Source: Leucocoprinus leucothites
Lineage: Eukaryota > Basidiomycota > Agaricomycetes > Agaricales > Agaricaceae
DNA: 64,000 nucleotides
Assembly: GCA_013368445.1 (NCBI GenBank)
Contig: JAACJO010000001.1
Span: 186,001 to 250,000 of the forward strand
Reading direction: 5' to 3'
Below are positions 11,525 to 23,765 of the stretch, one piece after another. Position 1 is the first letter of the stretch. Every line of letters begins with the position of its first letter. The notes below the pieces were generated by a model, which was given only the letters and a program-made list of their open reading frames with translations, was not told where the DNA came from and made no database searches. A program made the position numbers and the translations under genes.

Positions 11525-13047
11525 TCCAATACAGATGTCTGTGGAAGCTCTGTATATGTAACTGCTACGAGTTGAGTTGTTTTAATTTTCGAAAATAATG
11601 GGACGGAGGCACGGAAAGAATATAGGGGCGTTCCGACAGCTTCAGCTTCAGGTTCCGCAAGAGCCCCGTGGCAGCCACTCTCACAGAAAAAGGTCCTCCT
11701 TGTCCCAGAACATATCGTCTCACGGAGCGGCTAGCATACTCAGCTCCATCACCCAGGGGTCGTGTTGGTTCCATCATATACGGTGATGGCATATAACCTG
11801 AAGAACCGCGGTGGTGTTAACCAGCAGGAAATTGGGCATTAATCGGAGCGTTATCGGTTTGCCGGAGAGTGACGAGTTGTGGCCAGCAGGACAGTGGTGG
11901 ACGGGCCAGATGCCGGACGATGTACGGGCGCTAAATACGACGACGAACCTAGGATTTCGGTAGTCAGCGGTCAGTGGAGCGTAAGCGACGCTAGGTATGC
12001 GTGAACACGCACATTAATGATCTAGTTGGAGACTTGGCTCATGCTGAGCCCGGTTGCATGCTCTTTTTCTTCTTCACTTAGATATAGGCGAATTGGTTGA
12101 CAACGAAACCATGCATTGAGGAAGTCGGTGGTCTCTGGGGAGTTTTCTTCGCTTGCGTTGCTGAGGACGGTCCACGAGCGTGGAGCTGGCAGCAGGCTGG
12201 GTGGGCGGCAAGGGGAAGGAATAACGGCGATAGAGGCAAGGCATGGGAGCGTTGAAGGAGGCATGTCCTATATTATCATCACACTTTGCGGCCGGAGGAT
12301 ATTGTTTTTGTTATGGGGGAGGGACCCCGGACGATAATCCGAGGAGGTCAGGGGAGATATAACGTAGACGAGAAGAATGATATCGAGGGTGTCGTTCTAT
12401 CGAAAACCTGAGGAAATCTGAGAAAGAATAAATTATAGAAGTCGGGAGAAAGTCATGCATGGTAGTTTTCCGCGTCGTCATTCGTGAACGGGGAATTCAG
12501 GAGCGTATAGCTGGAGAGACTGGAATGCGCTACCACCGCCGGATATCAGGAGAGGAATATGGCTGATGTCTTCGTTGTTTGTTCAGGGTCATAAGAGAGG
12601 CGCGACGAAGATGACCGTCCTCGAAGTTGGTAGGGATGGACATCATGCCCTGTGCACCCGTCGCGGACGTTTGATCGCCTAGTAGTTTCTAAGGCTGGGG
12701 TAATCGCACGTTGTTATGAGCGTCAAATACCGCTGCTGTCAGAGTCCGCGGCGGAAGTGGTTGAGCTAGAAATGCGTCTAGATTCGTAGTGCAATTCGCA
12801 GCCTGCCTGTCACGGGCGTGAACGCACGAACAGGGAGAAGATAAACAAGCGACATACACACAGGTCAGCAGGGGAATCAGAGAGTGAAAGGTTGTAGGTA
12901 AAGGCGATGAAATTGTTTTCGCCCTTGGGATCACTGGAAAGAGGAGATGAATAAGTAGGGAACGTCCGAGATGATGGAAGGGCGTGGGAAGTATCTCGTC
13001 GTAAACATGCACAAATGTGCTTCAGTTAATCAACGCTAATCAATTCT
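11525..13047. other. Decayed repeat-unit block C (unit 2)
   Basis: Counterpart of 5022-6779. Reading frames on both strands are broken relative to units 1 and 3. No gene recognised. Confidence 0.35.
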
Positions 13048-13119
13048 CCAGATCCCCCCGCCAGATCCCCCCCCCCGCCAGATCCCCCCCCCGCCAGATC
13101 CCCCCGCCAGATCTCTCCC
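13048..13119. repeat. C-rich tandem repeat
   Basis: About five copies of a 14-20 bp GCCAGATCCCCCC-type unit with varying C-run length, just upstream of the T3 promoter region. Unit 4 lacks the expansion at the equivalent place (around 22610). Confidence 0.8.
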
Positions 13120-13349
13120 GCGTGATCTCCCCAACAAGAACTAGTCCCGTGATCTAGACCATCAGCTCGGATGGCGTGGCGATTCCTTTCATTTGGGTCC
13201 ACGGGCTCAACCCGTCCAACCAACGACGCACCAATCAAGTACAGTTCATCAACGAATCTCACAACTGGTGTCTTATGGGAAAAATATGGCTTGTAGTGGA
13301 GCGCTGTGGTGCCTTGTAAGTAGTTTTCGTTAATATCACCCCCAAGCCG

Positions 13350-15225
13350 TGATCTTCAATCCTCTTTCTCAGGTGCCCATCCCGACGAGCACGCTTTCAC
13401 CTGCCCTGATAAGTACTCTGCAAGATGGTTGTCCTCTCTTAAAATCATTCCGAAATACTCCATCTCTGGACACCTCTACACTTTCTTTCGATGGATCGTC
13501 TGTCCCTCCCGCCTTTGGCAGCGTTGCCGCAGCTGATAGTGTTCGTAGCGACATAGTCAATGTGTGAATATCCCCCAACCAGCCCACATTAAATTTCCTC
13601 TAATCACATGCTTATATCCAGCGGATCCCGACTGCCTGGTGTTCACTCGTTCGTATTACAGCTCCACAAACCCCGTCTCCCCTTGATCCTTCTTCCTCCG
13701 TCAGGAACAACACAGTCCGACTTCGGTACACCACTACCTCCTTCAGCCCACCACCTGTTACCATCAATTCAGCGACATACTTTGGTTAGGAATCTTCGTA
13801 TTGTTCATCTGATTTCCCTTCCGATGTAAGCTCTTCAGGAAACGGACATATGGATCCGAATTTGATTTCGACTAGTGGGTATGGTGTGTTCCGAGCTGGT
13901 GCGGTGAGGTTGAGCGCGAAAAAACAGGGTCCTAACTACCCCGACGGCTACATCCCCCACGGCAGCAACTACTCTACCCCGGCCTCCGCCCAGCATCACA
14001 CCTACTCCGACAACTACTTCTCCGCCGCGCAGTGAGCCCCCGTCGAGTCTACCACCCAGTATCACACCGCCGCCTCCGTCAACCGACCCTCCATGAAGCA
14101 CTCCCATCCCGGAATCCTCTCGTCTTCCTTCTTCCAATGCCCCGCTTTCATCCCGTCCCCCTTCGACGACATTACCGCCACTTACTACTCCCTCAACGAT
14201 GGTAACGCAGTCGACCCCCCGATGTGCGTTTTTTTAATCTCCGGTGGTACCATTTATTGATTATAATTCCTATATAGAGGGACATCCATGGCCAAACATT
14301 CACGGAGTCAATCATTGAATTCATAATCATTCCAGGCGCAGCTTAGACGACGAACAAGACCAGGGAGTGGGTGGTGCGGGAATAACGTCGTACCCGTTCC
14401 AACCTGGAATGTCGCAGCCTTCGGGAAGCCTTTGTATAGATCAATGTCCGCTTATTGGTGTGCCTGGTGGAGGTACTGTGGTGGGAGGACTCAGTTCTTA
14501 CAGTCCTTCCTCGACGTCGTTCTTTTATGCGCTTCAAATGCCTAGATCGTACTATGAAATACAGCACTCCTCCCCCAGGAAGACGAAGAATAAGCGCCCC
14601 ATCCCAATTTGGGAGCAACAACACCACCTCATGGCACATACCTGGACCCCCTCCACCACCACCAGGAACGGCACAACCCGACGGCGAGTGCACTGAATCT
14701 TCTGATCCGTCACCTATCGCCCCTTCAGCAGCATACTTTGGTCAAGGACCTTCACCTGGTCCGTCTGTCTCATCTGCGGACGTAGGTTCTTCAGGGTATG
14801 GACAAACGAATCGGTTTCGACCAGGGGGTATGGTACGTTCGGAGCTGGTACGGGGAGGCCGAGCACGATGGAGAGAGAGATGTATGGGAATGGGGGTCGA
14901 GCTCTGCCTATGCCTATGGCGTTCCACTATCCCCACCACGATCAGCGACCTCAACAGCAGCAACAACAATGCTCGAGACCTTCAGCGTCTCTACCAGTAC
15001 CTTCGCAATCATCCGCATTTTCAACTTCGACCTGCTCTCCTCCTTTACCAGGACAGATGGGAAGTGAAAAGGCGGCGACGTTGGGGGGCGATGAGGCTGC
15101 GATGGGGAGTGGTGTAATTGTGGATCCGGACGGGGAGGGTGCCTGAGGAGGTGAGGAGTGGTGGTGCCAGTTGGGAGGATATTTCGCCTATGTATGATAG
15201 TTTACCTTTTGGTGAGCAGAGGTGA
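13350..15225 (+). pseudogene. T3: most complete decayed copy of the T gene
   Basis: Longest T copy. An upstream block at 13349-13567 (VPPAFGSVAAADSVRSDIVN) has counterparts in T4 and T5. 14350-14700 carries YSPSSTSFFYALQMPRSYYE, and 14455-14810 runs through SNNTTSWHIPGPPPPPPG to SAAYFGQGPSPGPSVSSADV. A frame change near 14820-14870 leads to MYGNGGRALPMPMAFHYPHH and a Gln run, open to 15146. A second frame change precedes the tail VPEEVRSGG...ISPMYDSLPFGEQR and TGA at 15223-15225. At least two frameshifts. Low-complexity Pro/Gly/Ser/Gln composition; function unknown. Confidence 0.45.
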
Positions 15226-15240
15226 GGATTTTTTTGGTCC

Positions 15241-15244
<4 letters not shown>

Positions 15245-15278
<34 letters not shown>
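15245..15278. repeat. (GA)n microsatellite
   Basis: About 17 GA dinucleotides directly after the T3 stop codon. Absent from the other T copies at this position. Confidence 0.95.
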
Positions 15279-15281
<3 letters not shown>

Positions 15282-16738
15282 GGATAGATTGGAATGGGGG
15301 CATGGACTCGAACTTTTGGAGAGAGAAAAAGAGCTTTCGGGGAGGCCTTCCTTTGTTCTTTTTCTTTTTTGGTGTATACTCATATACCGCGCATGTTTTG
15401 TTCATTGCAACGAATTTGATGTACCTACTCACGATCTCGGCTCTTCTCCACCCCCACCGCACCCGCTCATCGCTGTTCATAGTGTACTCAGCTTGTTTAC
15501 TTATGCCCGACTTGATTTCCTTGATTGATTGATTTCTTGTGGTAGATTCTCTCTCTCTCCTCTTGACTTTGATCTATGCTGAGGAAGGAGCAAGTGATAT
15601 ATGTATTTTACTTAGAGACAATTTTATTCTTTTTCTCGTTTTGAGTATTTGTGAAGCGGGAATGATGAGGCGCAGTTCGAGAGATATCTCCGGATTGAAC
15701 CTTCCTTCGAACATCTTCGTATACGATAAGTAATTTTATTTTTTATGTAGTCGAACGATGCAAGGTCGATGATCGCTCGGGTGTTCTTGCCACGACCCCA
15801 GATCAACCAATTAGCTCAACCTTTTCTAATGCCACTAAAGCTTGAGGCCTTCCACCACCACACAACGCAAACTCGTACCAAACGGTTACGTCCATATTCT
15901 GTTCTCAACGGTAAGGTTCAAACAGCATTTCAGGTAATGTGTGAACATACGGGCGCTTCCAGTCGAAACATTACCCTGGGGATGACAGCTATCTCAAAAG
16001 TCAACCAAACCTCCCAGGTTTTTTTTGGTTCCATCGATAGGGTATCGATGCTCTCATTTCTGGGGGCGTTTGAGGGAAAAGGTCAAATGAATTCTGGATG
16101 GTGTACCTCTTGTTCGTTTGCGACAACGAGCAATTATTATTGGAAGTGACCAAAAAGCTCATGTACTATGTCCGAGTCCAGGTGCAGAAGCACGTCTATT
16201 ACACTTTATGGTCCTTGAGCTATGTCCTTGCCGAGTAATATGCACACATTCCGCAACACAGGTGATACGGCGATATCATCGCAGCTAACCACGGAAACCG
16301 AGTTAGCGTCACGGTCGAATGGACTTAATAGTTGTCATTCAGAGCCAGAAAATTGGAAATGCTAAAATAGATATATATATAGAATAAATATATACCAATC
16401 GGATTTAACACGGTTCAATGTGCTGAACTCATGGATCTGGAGATGAGCCAGGCAGTGGAAATTTATTTTGGGCAAAGCTCTCAGTTCTCTTGATCTCATC
16501 AAAGACCACATGGACCGGCAGGTCAAACACAGTTGTTATTTCCAGGAGTAGATTAGTCCGTGATTACGCGTTGTATCACTGGAGGGGGATACGTTATTAT
16601 CATGACCTGTTTGGTCACGCCCACCAAATCCTTGTCTGTCCGAATTTAGCTGCTGACCTGGGCCCTGACTATTCTTCCCTTGTCAACGCACTACTATTCC
16701 TGATATCTGAATACCCGTCATTATGCGGAGGTCTTGTG
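15279..16738 (+). other. Unit-3-specific insertion, no recognised gene
   Basis: The T 3' UTR homology ends near 15.7 kb; the rest has no counterpart in units 1 and 2. One 126-codon open frame (15769-16149) has no motif I recognise. A short AT-rich tract lies at 16366-16395. Confidence 0.3.
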
Positions 16739-17120
16739 ATGTCCTATCATGCGTTAGAATGCAAGCGTAGAAAGTTCAAATGCGATAGGTACACTGATTG
16801 ATTGTTTGCTCAGTTGGACACCTTTTTTGACTGTTATGATTATCCTACCCAGATCTCATCCTTGTGCGCCTTGCACGCGCCGAGGAGAACAGGCCAAATG
16901 CCAATGACATATCGTGGAGTCCATGTGAATTTTAGAGTTTCTTATATATCTATTTATTAGGTTTTTCTATCCGGTGTTTTCATTACCTCACACTTTTTGC
17001 GTTTTCGTCCCTAATGGAAAGTATGTAACGGGGACCGAGCACGACGAGCTCAAGGCACGTTTCGATCAGCTTTGGCCCTCGTTGGTGTCCGCTCCATCCT
17101 TCCGTGTGGTTCAGCATTGA
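16739..17120 (+). pseudogene. Relic of a Zn(II)2Cys6 transcription factor
   Basis: ATG at 16739 reads MSYHALECKRRKFKCDR. A good intron (GTACAC at 16789, CCCAG ending 16852) joins it to SHPCAPCTRRGEQAKCQ, then a stop at 16905-16907. This is the ECKRRKxKCD...PCxxCxRRGExxKC signature of fungal binuclear-zinc DNA-binding domains. The first cysteine of the six (three residues before ECK) is Ala. A further block at 17021-17120 reads KYVTGTEHDELKARFDQLW, the coiled-coil linker that normally follows the zinc cluster, and then stops. The rest of a ~600-800 aa factor is missing, so it is a fragment. Confidence 0.65.
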
Positions 17121-18282
17121 CCACACAAAATAACAACCCAAATATTAACCGGCGATGTGTAACTTTCAATCGAAATCGGTGAGAGTAAGGGTTATTGTTG
17201 GTCGCTGATCAAAATTACCATTAAATTGTACTGATAGGAGCAGAATGGTGTCAAATTCGATGCGGTGGATCACGAATGTGTAAATCGCAGTCTCTCAGGT
17301 AGATAGGATCCGCGAATCCCATACATGAATAGCTAATCCTGAGATTCAGTGGTATTTTTACTTTTTGGCGTTTGTCAGCGGTGTGATGTGCATGAGAGTT
17401 AGAAATTAGGTTTACATCCCAGAAGCGCTCGGTAGACTTGTGGAAACTCTGCTGGTAGCGCCCTCAGGTTCTTGTGGTCCCATCAAGACATCGACCAACT
17501 TGAAGGATCCGAGACACCAGGGAATCTCCCCTGGTACTGCTAATTAGAGTGGCTGGGAACCTTAAGTTTAGGTGCTCAGAAGGATCTTATGCATCATTAC
17601 CTAGGCAAGGCAACGCTGGCGCACTGCCTCAAAGATCAAAATCCATCACTGAGTTTTTGACGTAGTTATCAATGAACGATTCCCCGGATTCCCCCGTGGG
17701 ACTCGGAAGTTCGTGAGTCTTTAAGTAGGAATCCACTCTAGTGCCTAGTATCGAGCATTTTGCTTGATGCTGCTACAACCCTTGTTAAAAACGGTCAAGG
17801 TTTAGGAAAGAGGACCATCTTTTGATAGGCCACCCCTCACCCATTTGATTATTCAGAGCTGTGGAGTGAATTACAAATGCTGTCATATTACATACTCGAG
17901 AATCCGAGATGATATTATTAGCGGCCGACAAGGTTCCATATGCCTCGCTTCAGATTCATGGTCACACATGATGTGATTTTTGAACCCCAAGAGCAATCAT
18001 GGTCACAGCGGCCGCAAGGAATCAAGTTGTGGACAGATTTGGTAAAATGCCGAGTTGAGATCTCTGATTTAGACGCTACTGATTTGGTCAAACACGGAGG
18101 TATCATTGTCCATACTGGCAAACACGACCAACCAAACTGGCAGGCATATATTTCTGGAGTCCTTCCCTATCCCTCAGGTTATTAACCACACCCCCTGGAC
18201 TCATTCATGATGTATGTTCTATTCAAACATCCATGGTTTTCATCGGGCAATCTAACATTACTTGTATTCGGTGTCAAGAAGT
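17121..18282 (+). other. Spacer before A3
   Basis: One 81-codon open frame (17940-18185) has coding-like composition (VTHDVIFEPQEQSW, VEISDLDATDLVKHGGIIVH) but no family that I recognise and no counterpart in other units. The last ~100 bases match the A-gene upstream region. Confidence 0.3.
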
Positions 18283-19340
18283 ATGGTAGTTGACCCAGCA
18301 GTCTTACAGCTACTTCAATCAGTGTATGATTCGCATTCGGTGCACCAGGTCACTGAAATGGCAGGCATTGCGTTGTCGATTGTTGAAATATTAAAGGTAT
18401 GTTGCTACAACCCCTCCCCCCGGTGGCTCAACAGTGGTGGGCCAAGACGCTTCGGTGATTCTGCTTTGTTCGAGTTCGCCCTACTATTCTTCCTGCGACT
18501 GTTTAGGAAATAGAAACTGACAATTTATGCCAGGCCGTGAGGACACAGAAAGAAGCTTTTTTTGCGATAGGCAGAGGTATCTGTGAAATGGTTGCTGAAC
18601 TCATCAATGGGGCCCATGTGGCAAATTCTATTCTTGACAGTTTCAAAGTCGAAATTCTCCAAGCAAATCTAGTGTGAGTCGCTACTCGATGGTTACCAAA
18701 GCTGGATTGTTTCTAAATTTGGAAATAGGGTCATCAGAGACCATATCAGGAAGCATGTGAGGGGCCAAACATTTGTGGGGAGAGTTCTTTATGGCTATTC
18801 GCATGTCGAAACAATCCAGAAATGTTGGGGCTGCCTCCAGGATTGCTTTGGGATACTTGGCGTGAGTTGTCCTATTTTACAATCCCTTCCCCACTGACAA
18901 CCCTACCACTATTACTGCAGCTCCAATTCAGCTTGGTGACCTGGGACCGTGTATTAGTCCTGGGACGTCAAGTAGAGGAGCTAAGAGAATACCAGAGAAG
19001 TGTACTGTCAGAAGAGATCTCAAACTCATACAGCACATCCCATGATTCTATGGTCGCCGAGTCATCCGAAACAGGTATAATACCAGAGCCGACGGAGGAT
19101 ACAGACCTTTCATGCCAAGACGGAAGGGACTCCCCCTCAAATCATCACGCAGTCGACAAGAGAAGTACTGTGACATTCAGACTTCCAGAAGGAGCTCCTT
19201 TATCCAGAGCAAACCAGACGGACTCTAGAAATAGGGTTAGCTATACACAAGTATCAGGGAATGCGATAAGCAGTAGTGTAGGAACTGTGATCAAGATTAG
19301 AGGTTCGGGCAACACTTTGAACATATCGCTCCAAGCTTGA
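18283..19340 (+). CDS. A3: MLKL/HeLo-like protein with C-terminal amyloid-like motif
   Basis: Exons 18283-18396, 18534-18673, 18729-18861 and 18921-19340 give 268 aa with no interruption. The helical domain shows VHQVTEMAGIALSIVEILK, AIGRGICEMVAELI, and VLVLGRQVEELREYQ. The linker is rich in Ser, Thr, Asp and Glu. The C-terminus (NRVSYTQVSGNAISSSVG, IKIRGSGNTLNISLQA) matches the family consensus. It keeps the exact exon lengths of A1 and A2 for exons 1-3, although silent and replacement differences are spread throughout, so the duplication is not recent. Proposed role as for A1. Confidence 0.7.
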
Positions 19341-19979
19341 TGCTTGGTAGGATGGATGGGCCCACTGTAGATCTTTATATGGGCTTGTATATATTTAATT
19401 ATTCTGATTCATGGCATGGATATAGCCAGTTATATACTTTCCGATGTGCCCGAGAAACTTGGGAGGTACGGACTTTATGTAGAAATTATTCACAGATCAA
19501 ACATTGGTCATAACAGCACAATCCTAAAGGATAAATATGGAGACTCCAATCATCACGATGAACTGTCTGATCGTGATGAAGTTGGGGCCAATGACACGGG
19601 GGCACCGCTTTTTTACCCAGCTGAGGGCTGTGGGTGTTCACTCATACAAGTGACATGAGCACTGCCTTGACTACTTTATCTACACAGAATAGCGTAAAGC
19701 ACCTACAACGGACCGACTCTGTGCCGTAGCTTTCGGTACTGTTACCCACCGCTACTGGCCAAATCAACTTACTGGTGTTCTTGCTGTATATAACTAACGA
19801 CGTATTTCAACCGATCTCATCGCAATAAATACTTTCTTTCATGCTAACCTAGCTTGCTTGTATTTCTTCCGTGATACAGCATTCCCACTATTCTCATCAC
19901 CAGAAAGAATCTTATCTAGCTGGCATAGCCTATTCAGGTACGTTCCTTGCTGGCAGTTGATTTATGATATTTGTTTAGG
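19341..19979 (+). other. Spacer A3-B3
   Basis: Homologous to the other A-B spacers; the 80-codon open frame at 19416-19658 is broken in units 1 and 2 and is not called. Confidence 0.4.
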
Positions 19980-20943
19980 ACGAGATCAGCATCTACAATT
20001 ATTGGAAAGTCAACTTTTCAACAACTCAAAGCAGCTTGGCGCTCGCACCCTGTGCCAGATGTCACAATGGTGGCTGGTATCACCCTTTGAACCTGGAATA
20101 TCATACAAGTGAGTAGCGATATTATCATTCTGCCATAGTAAATTTTACTCCTTTCAATGAGGTCTTGAAGGGTAATAATGGAATTTTCAGTGAGTAGGGA
20201 AGAATGTTCGTGAGCTTGTGGTAAAGGTGATCGAGAGGGTTGGTGACGATAGGTCGCAATTTCGTGATGGATTAAGCCTCCGAGCTATTCGGGTGCTCTT
20301 GCAGTACGTCGTCTAAAACTGTAAACACCATGACGAATACTCTTCTCGCTGCAGTGAAGTGGCCGAGTTACTCAGGAAGTGCGTAGATAGCCAGGGAAAG
20401 TGGCGAGTGCAAGTCGCCAAGATATAGAGATCACTCGAGGATGTCGAAATAGACTTCAACACGCAGCTACTGAAATCCTTGGAGTGGGCGCTCCTTGTTT
20501 GCAAAAAATACATTCCTGACATTTTCCTTTAACTGAAGTCCAATGTAGATGTGCAGGAGCCAGTGATGTCCCTGAGTAGCGAGGTCGCGCACCGGCGACA
20601 GGTTCGACTGCCATCCATAATCAACCAACAGCTCGTACTATAGTTGACCATACGTTCTGGAGCAGAACCTTCATACAGACCATTCGACACAAATGAGCAC
20701 GGAAGATCTATGAGCCAAGCAAGGCAAGACTTTGAGATGAACCAGGCGCTGGTTCCCACCATACCGCCGGGTTCTCAGAGTGAGCTTCTCAACAGTGTGC
20801 CTTTGGCAAGGCACAACTAGGCGTTCCATAACAGTGATATCAGCTACGGCTATGTTGCAGGAAATATGATTTCATCAATGGTGGGGAGCTTCGTTAACGC
20901 GGGTGGTGTTGTGAGTGCTCATAATATAACGTTCGCGAGATAA
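19980..20943 (+). pseudogene. B3: best-preserved decayed paralogue of A
   Basis: 20000-20109 reads STFQQLKAAWRSHPVPDVTM, aligned with A exon 1, with one in-frame stop, and ends in a good GTGAGT donor. ~20160-20320 matches exon 2 (ELVVKVIERVGDDRSQF). ~20357-20510 matches exon 3 (EVAELLRKCVDSQGKW, EDVEIDFNTQLLKSLEW) with one stop. 20533-20943 is a single exon-4 frame of 137 codons with only two internal stops, running LKSNVDVQEPVMSLSSEVAH, a linker, then ISYGYVAGNMISSMVGSF and VNAGGVVSAHNITFAR. Placed under the A C-terminus (VSYTQVSGNAISSSVGT...), the motif aligns along its length without gaps. Not functional as written. Confidence 0.6.
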
Positions 20944-21700
20944 TCCAATAGAGATGTCTCTGGAAGCTCTGTATACAGAAATGCTTCGGGTTTAATTTTC
21001 CTGATAACGGGCCGGAGGTACAGAATGAATACAAAGGTGTTCAGGTTCAGGTTCCGCAAGAGCCCAGTGGTAGCCACTCTTACAGAAAAGTGATCTCGTT
21101 ATCCCGGAACATATAGACCCATGGGGCAGCTATCGTATTCAACACCGTCGCCCAGGAAGTTGTGTTGGTTCCATCATATATCGTGATGACATATAACCTG
21201 AGGAGCCATGGTGGTGTTGACTAGGAGGGGATTGGGCGCTGACTAGAGCGTCGTCAGTATGCCGGACAGTGACGAGTTGTAGCCAGCAAGAAAGCAGTGG
21301 ACGGACCAGACGTCGGACGATGTGCAGACGCCAGAATCCAACGATGTCTTGGCGTTAAAATGAGATGATGTGTAAGCGTTAGAATATGACGATGTCCAGG
21401 CACCAGAATTCGACGACAAGCCTAGGATTTCGGTAGTTAAAGATTAGTGGAACGTAAACAACATGAAGTATATGTAAACACCCAAGCCAATGATCGAGAT
21501 AGAGACCTGGCTCACCCTGAGCCCCATTGTATGGGACGACTGCTTTCCCTTTTCTTTACTCAGATATGGGTGATCCGACTGACATTGAAGCATGCCTTGA
21601 GGAAGTTGTTGGTCTCCTTGGGAAGCTTCCTTGCTTGCGCTGTTGAGGACGACCCACGGGCGTCGAGCTGGGAATAGATTGGGGTGGGTGGGAAGGGGAA
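20944..21700. other. Decayed repeat-unit block C (unit 3), first part
   Basis: Counterpart of 5022-5760; broken frames, no recognised gene. Confidence 0.35.
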
Positions 21701-21878
21701 GGAGGGACGGCAATGAAGGGACGGCAATGAAGGGACGGCCATGGAGGGACAGTAATGAAGGGATGGCCATGGGGGCGGCAACGAAGGGACGGCAGCGAAG
21801 GGACGGTAATGAAGGGACGGCAGTGAAGGGACGGCCATGGAGTGACGGCGATGAAGGGAAGGGACGGCAATGAAGGAA
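21701..21878. repeat. 15-bp minisatellite
   Basis: About 11-12 imperfect copies of GAAGGGACGGCAATG. The equivalent places in units 1 (near 5800) and 2 (near 12220) carry about one unit, so the array expanded after the segment was copied. The unit length is a multiple of three. Confidence 0.85.
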
Positions 21879-22883
21879 GATAATCCGGGGAGGTCATAAG
21901 AGATATAAACGTGGACGAGGAAAACGAGGTTCAGGGTATCATTCCATCAGAGAGACCTGATAGAAAAATATTAATACCGAGGTCGTAAGAAAGCCATGTG
22001 TGGTGCTTTTCCTGTCGCCACCCGCGGACGGGGAATTCAGGAGCGTATAGCAGGAGCGACTGGAATGCGTTACCACCTCGGATATCAGGAGAGGGGTGTG
22101 GCAGATGTCTTCGTTGTTTGCTTAAGGTCGGAAGAGAGGTACGACAAGGACGATTGTCCGTGAGCCCGGTAGGGACGGACATCGGAATGGGGTCTGTCCT
22201 GTGCGCACATCGCGGACTGGCTCGAGTAGTTTTACTAGCCATTTTGGTCGCCTTGTGAGTGATTTCCAAGGTTGGGGTGTTCGCACGTCCCCATGAGCGC
22301 TGTATGCTAGAGTCCGTTGGCAAAGATGGCTGAGCTATACACGCGCCTAGATTCGGAGCCCAATTCGTAGTCAGCCTGTCACTGGCGTGAGCATACGAAC
22401 AGGGGGGGACAAACAAGCTAACTATATACAGGGAAGGAGGGAAAGCAGAGGAAGAGATGTCGTAAGAAAGCGATGGAACTACCATCGGAGATGATGGAAA
22501 GGCGTGAGAAGTATCAGTCCACGTTCTTCTCGCCGTAAACACGCACAAATGCTCCTCAGTTAAGCGGCGTTAGTCGCCTCTCGCTACTCAGCCGAATCTC
22601 GTAGGATCCACCCGCCCGGTCGACCTTCCCACCTCTCCCTGGTAAGAAATCTCGTGATTTAGACTCTGACCATCAGCTTGGATGGCGCGACGATTTCCTT
22701 TCATTTGGATCCGCAGGCTCGACCCCTCCAATCAACATCGCACCCATTCAAGTACAGTTCATCCAAAATTTCCACATCTGCTGGCTGACGGAAAAACTAT
22801 GACTTGTAAAGGAGCACTATGGTCTTGTAGGTAGTTTTCGTTAATATCACTCCCAAAGCGCAATCTCCAATCCTCTTTCTCAG
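21879..22883 (-). other. Decayed block C (unit 3), second part, with a long minus ORF
   Basis: A 205-codon minus-strand frame (21931-22548) is open, but its counterparts in units 1 and 2 are interrupted. Its N-terminal part is a pyrimidine-rich tract that looks like 5' UTR. 22600-22810 repeats the sequence upstream of T3. I do not call a gene. Confidence 0.3.
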
Positions 22884-23765
22884 GCGCCTATTCATACGAG
22901 CACGCTTTCGATAACGCCATTCTACTCTAACAGGTGCACTGCAAGATGGTCGTCCTCGCTCAAAATCATCATGAAGCACTCCATCTCGAGCCACCTCTAC
23001 ACTTTCCCCCTCCAATGGATTGTCTTTGTCCCTCCTGCCTTTGACTATGCTGCCACCGCTGATATATGATAGCTCTCGTAGCGACACAGTCGATGTATGT
23101 ATATCCCTTAATCGGGCCAGGCTAAAGCTTCTCTAATCTCATGCTCATACAGAATGAAACCCGACGGCCAAGTATTCCGGTCAATCGTTCATATGGCATT
23201 ATACAAACACCGTCTTCCGTTGATACTTTGTCCTTCACCAGGAACGGTCCAATCCGACGGCGGGCACGCCGTTACCTCCTTCAGCCTACCACCCATTGCC
23301 ACCAATTCAGTGGTATACTTTGATAATTCGAGTTCGAATTTGACTAGCGGGTACGGCGCTCTTGGAGTTGGCACGGCGATGTTGGGTGTGGGAAGACGAG
23401 AGGGGTATGGGAGTGCTGGATCGAGTCGTCGACTTGCGGTTTCAAATTATGTGGATGAAGAGAATAGTGGTCGTGGGCCTATGCCTATACCTATGGCCTT
23501 CCATCATCCCCACCACCCGCCGCAACACCCCGGACCATTGATACCTCCATCTCTCCCTCCACATTTGCCGACTCTTTCAAGTTCGACCTCTTCTCCTCTA
23601 CAGGCAGTAAGTGACTTTGAGGAGCATTGACGGTGCGACGGGTAGTGTATTTGTGTACCCGGATGTGCCAAGGAGTCTGATGAGAAGAGGGCTGCCGCTG
23701 CTGCTACTGGTGAAGAGGAGATTTCGACTATGTATGATAGTTTACATTTTGGTGAGCCGAGGTGA
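22884..23765 (+). pseudogene. T4: decayed copy of the T gene
   Basis: Exon-like block from 22884 (AYSYEHAFDNAILL then a stop), then 23154-23630 reading PSPGTVQSDGGHAVTSFSL, GYGALGVGTAMLGVGRREG and PMPIPMAFHHPHH. The tail 23640-23765 is frame-shifted but ends EEISTMYDSLHFGEPR and TGA. Several stops and frame changes separate the blocks. Confidence 0.4.

Noticed and set aside
15158..15532. Open frame with an RERERE run
   Set aside because: Produced by the GA microsatellite after the T3 stop; no homologue in the other copies.
21556..21897. Three overlapping minus-strand open frames rich in HCRPF/SLPSLH repeats
   Set aside because: They are translations of the 15-bp minisatellite, which is open in several frames because its unit is a multiple of three.
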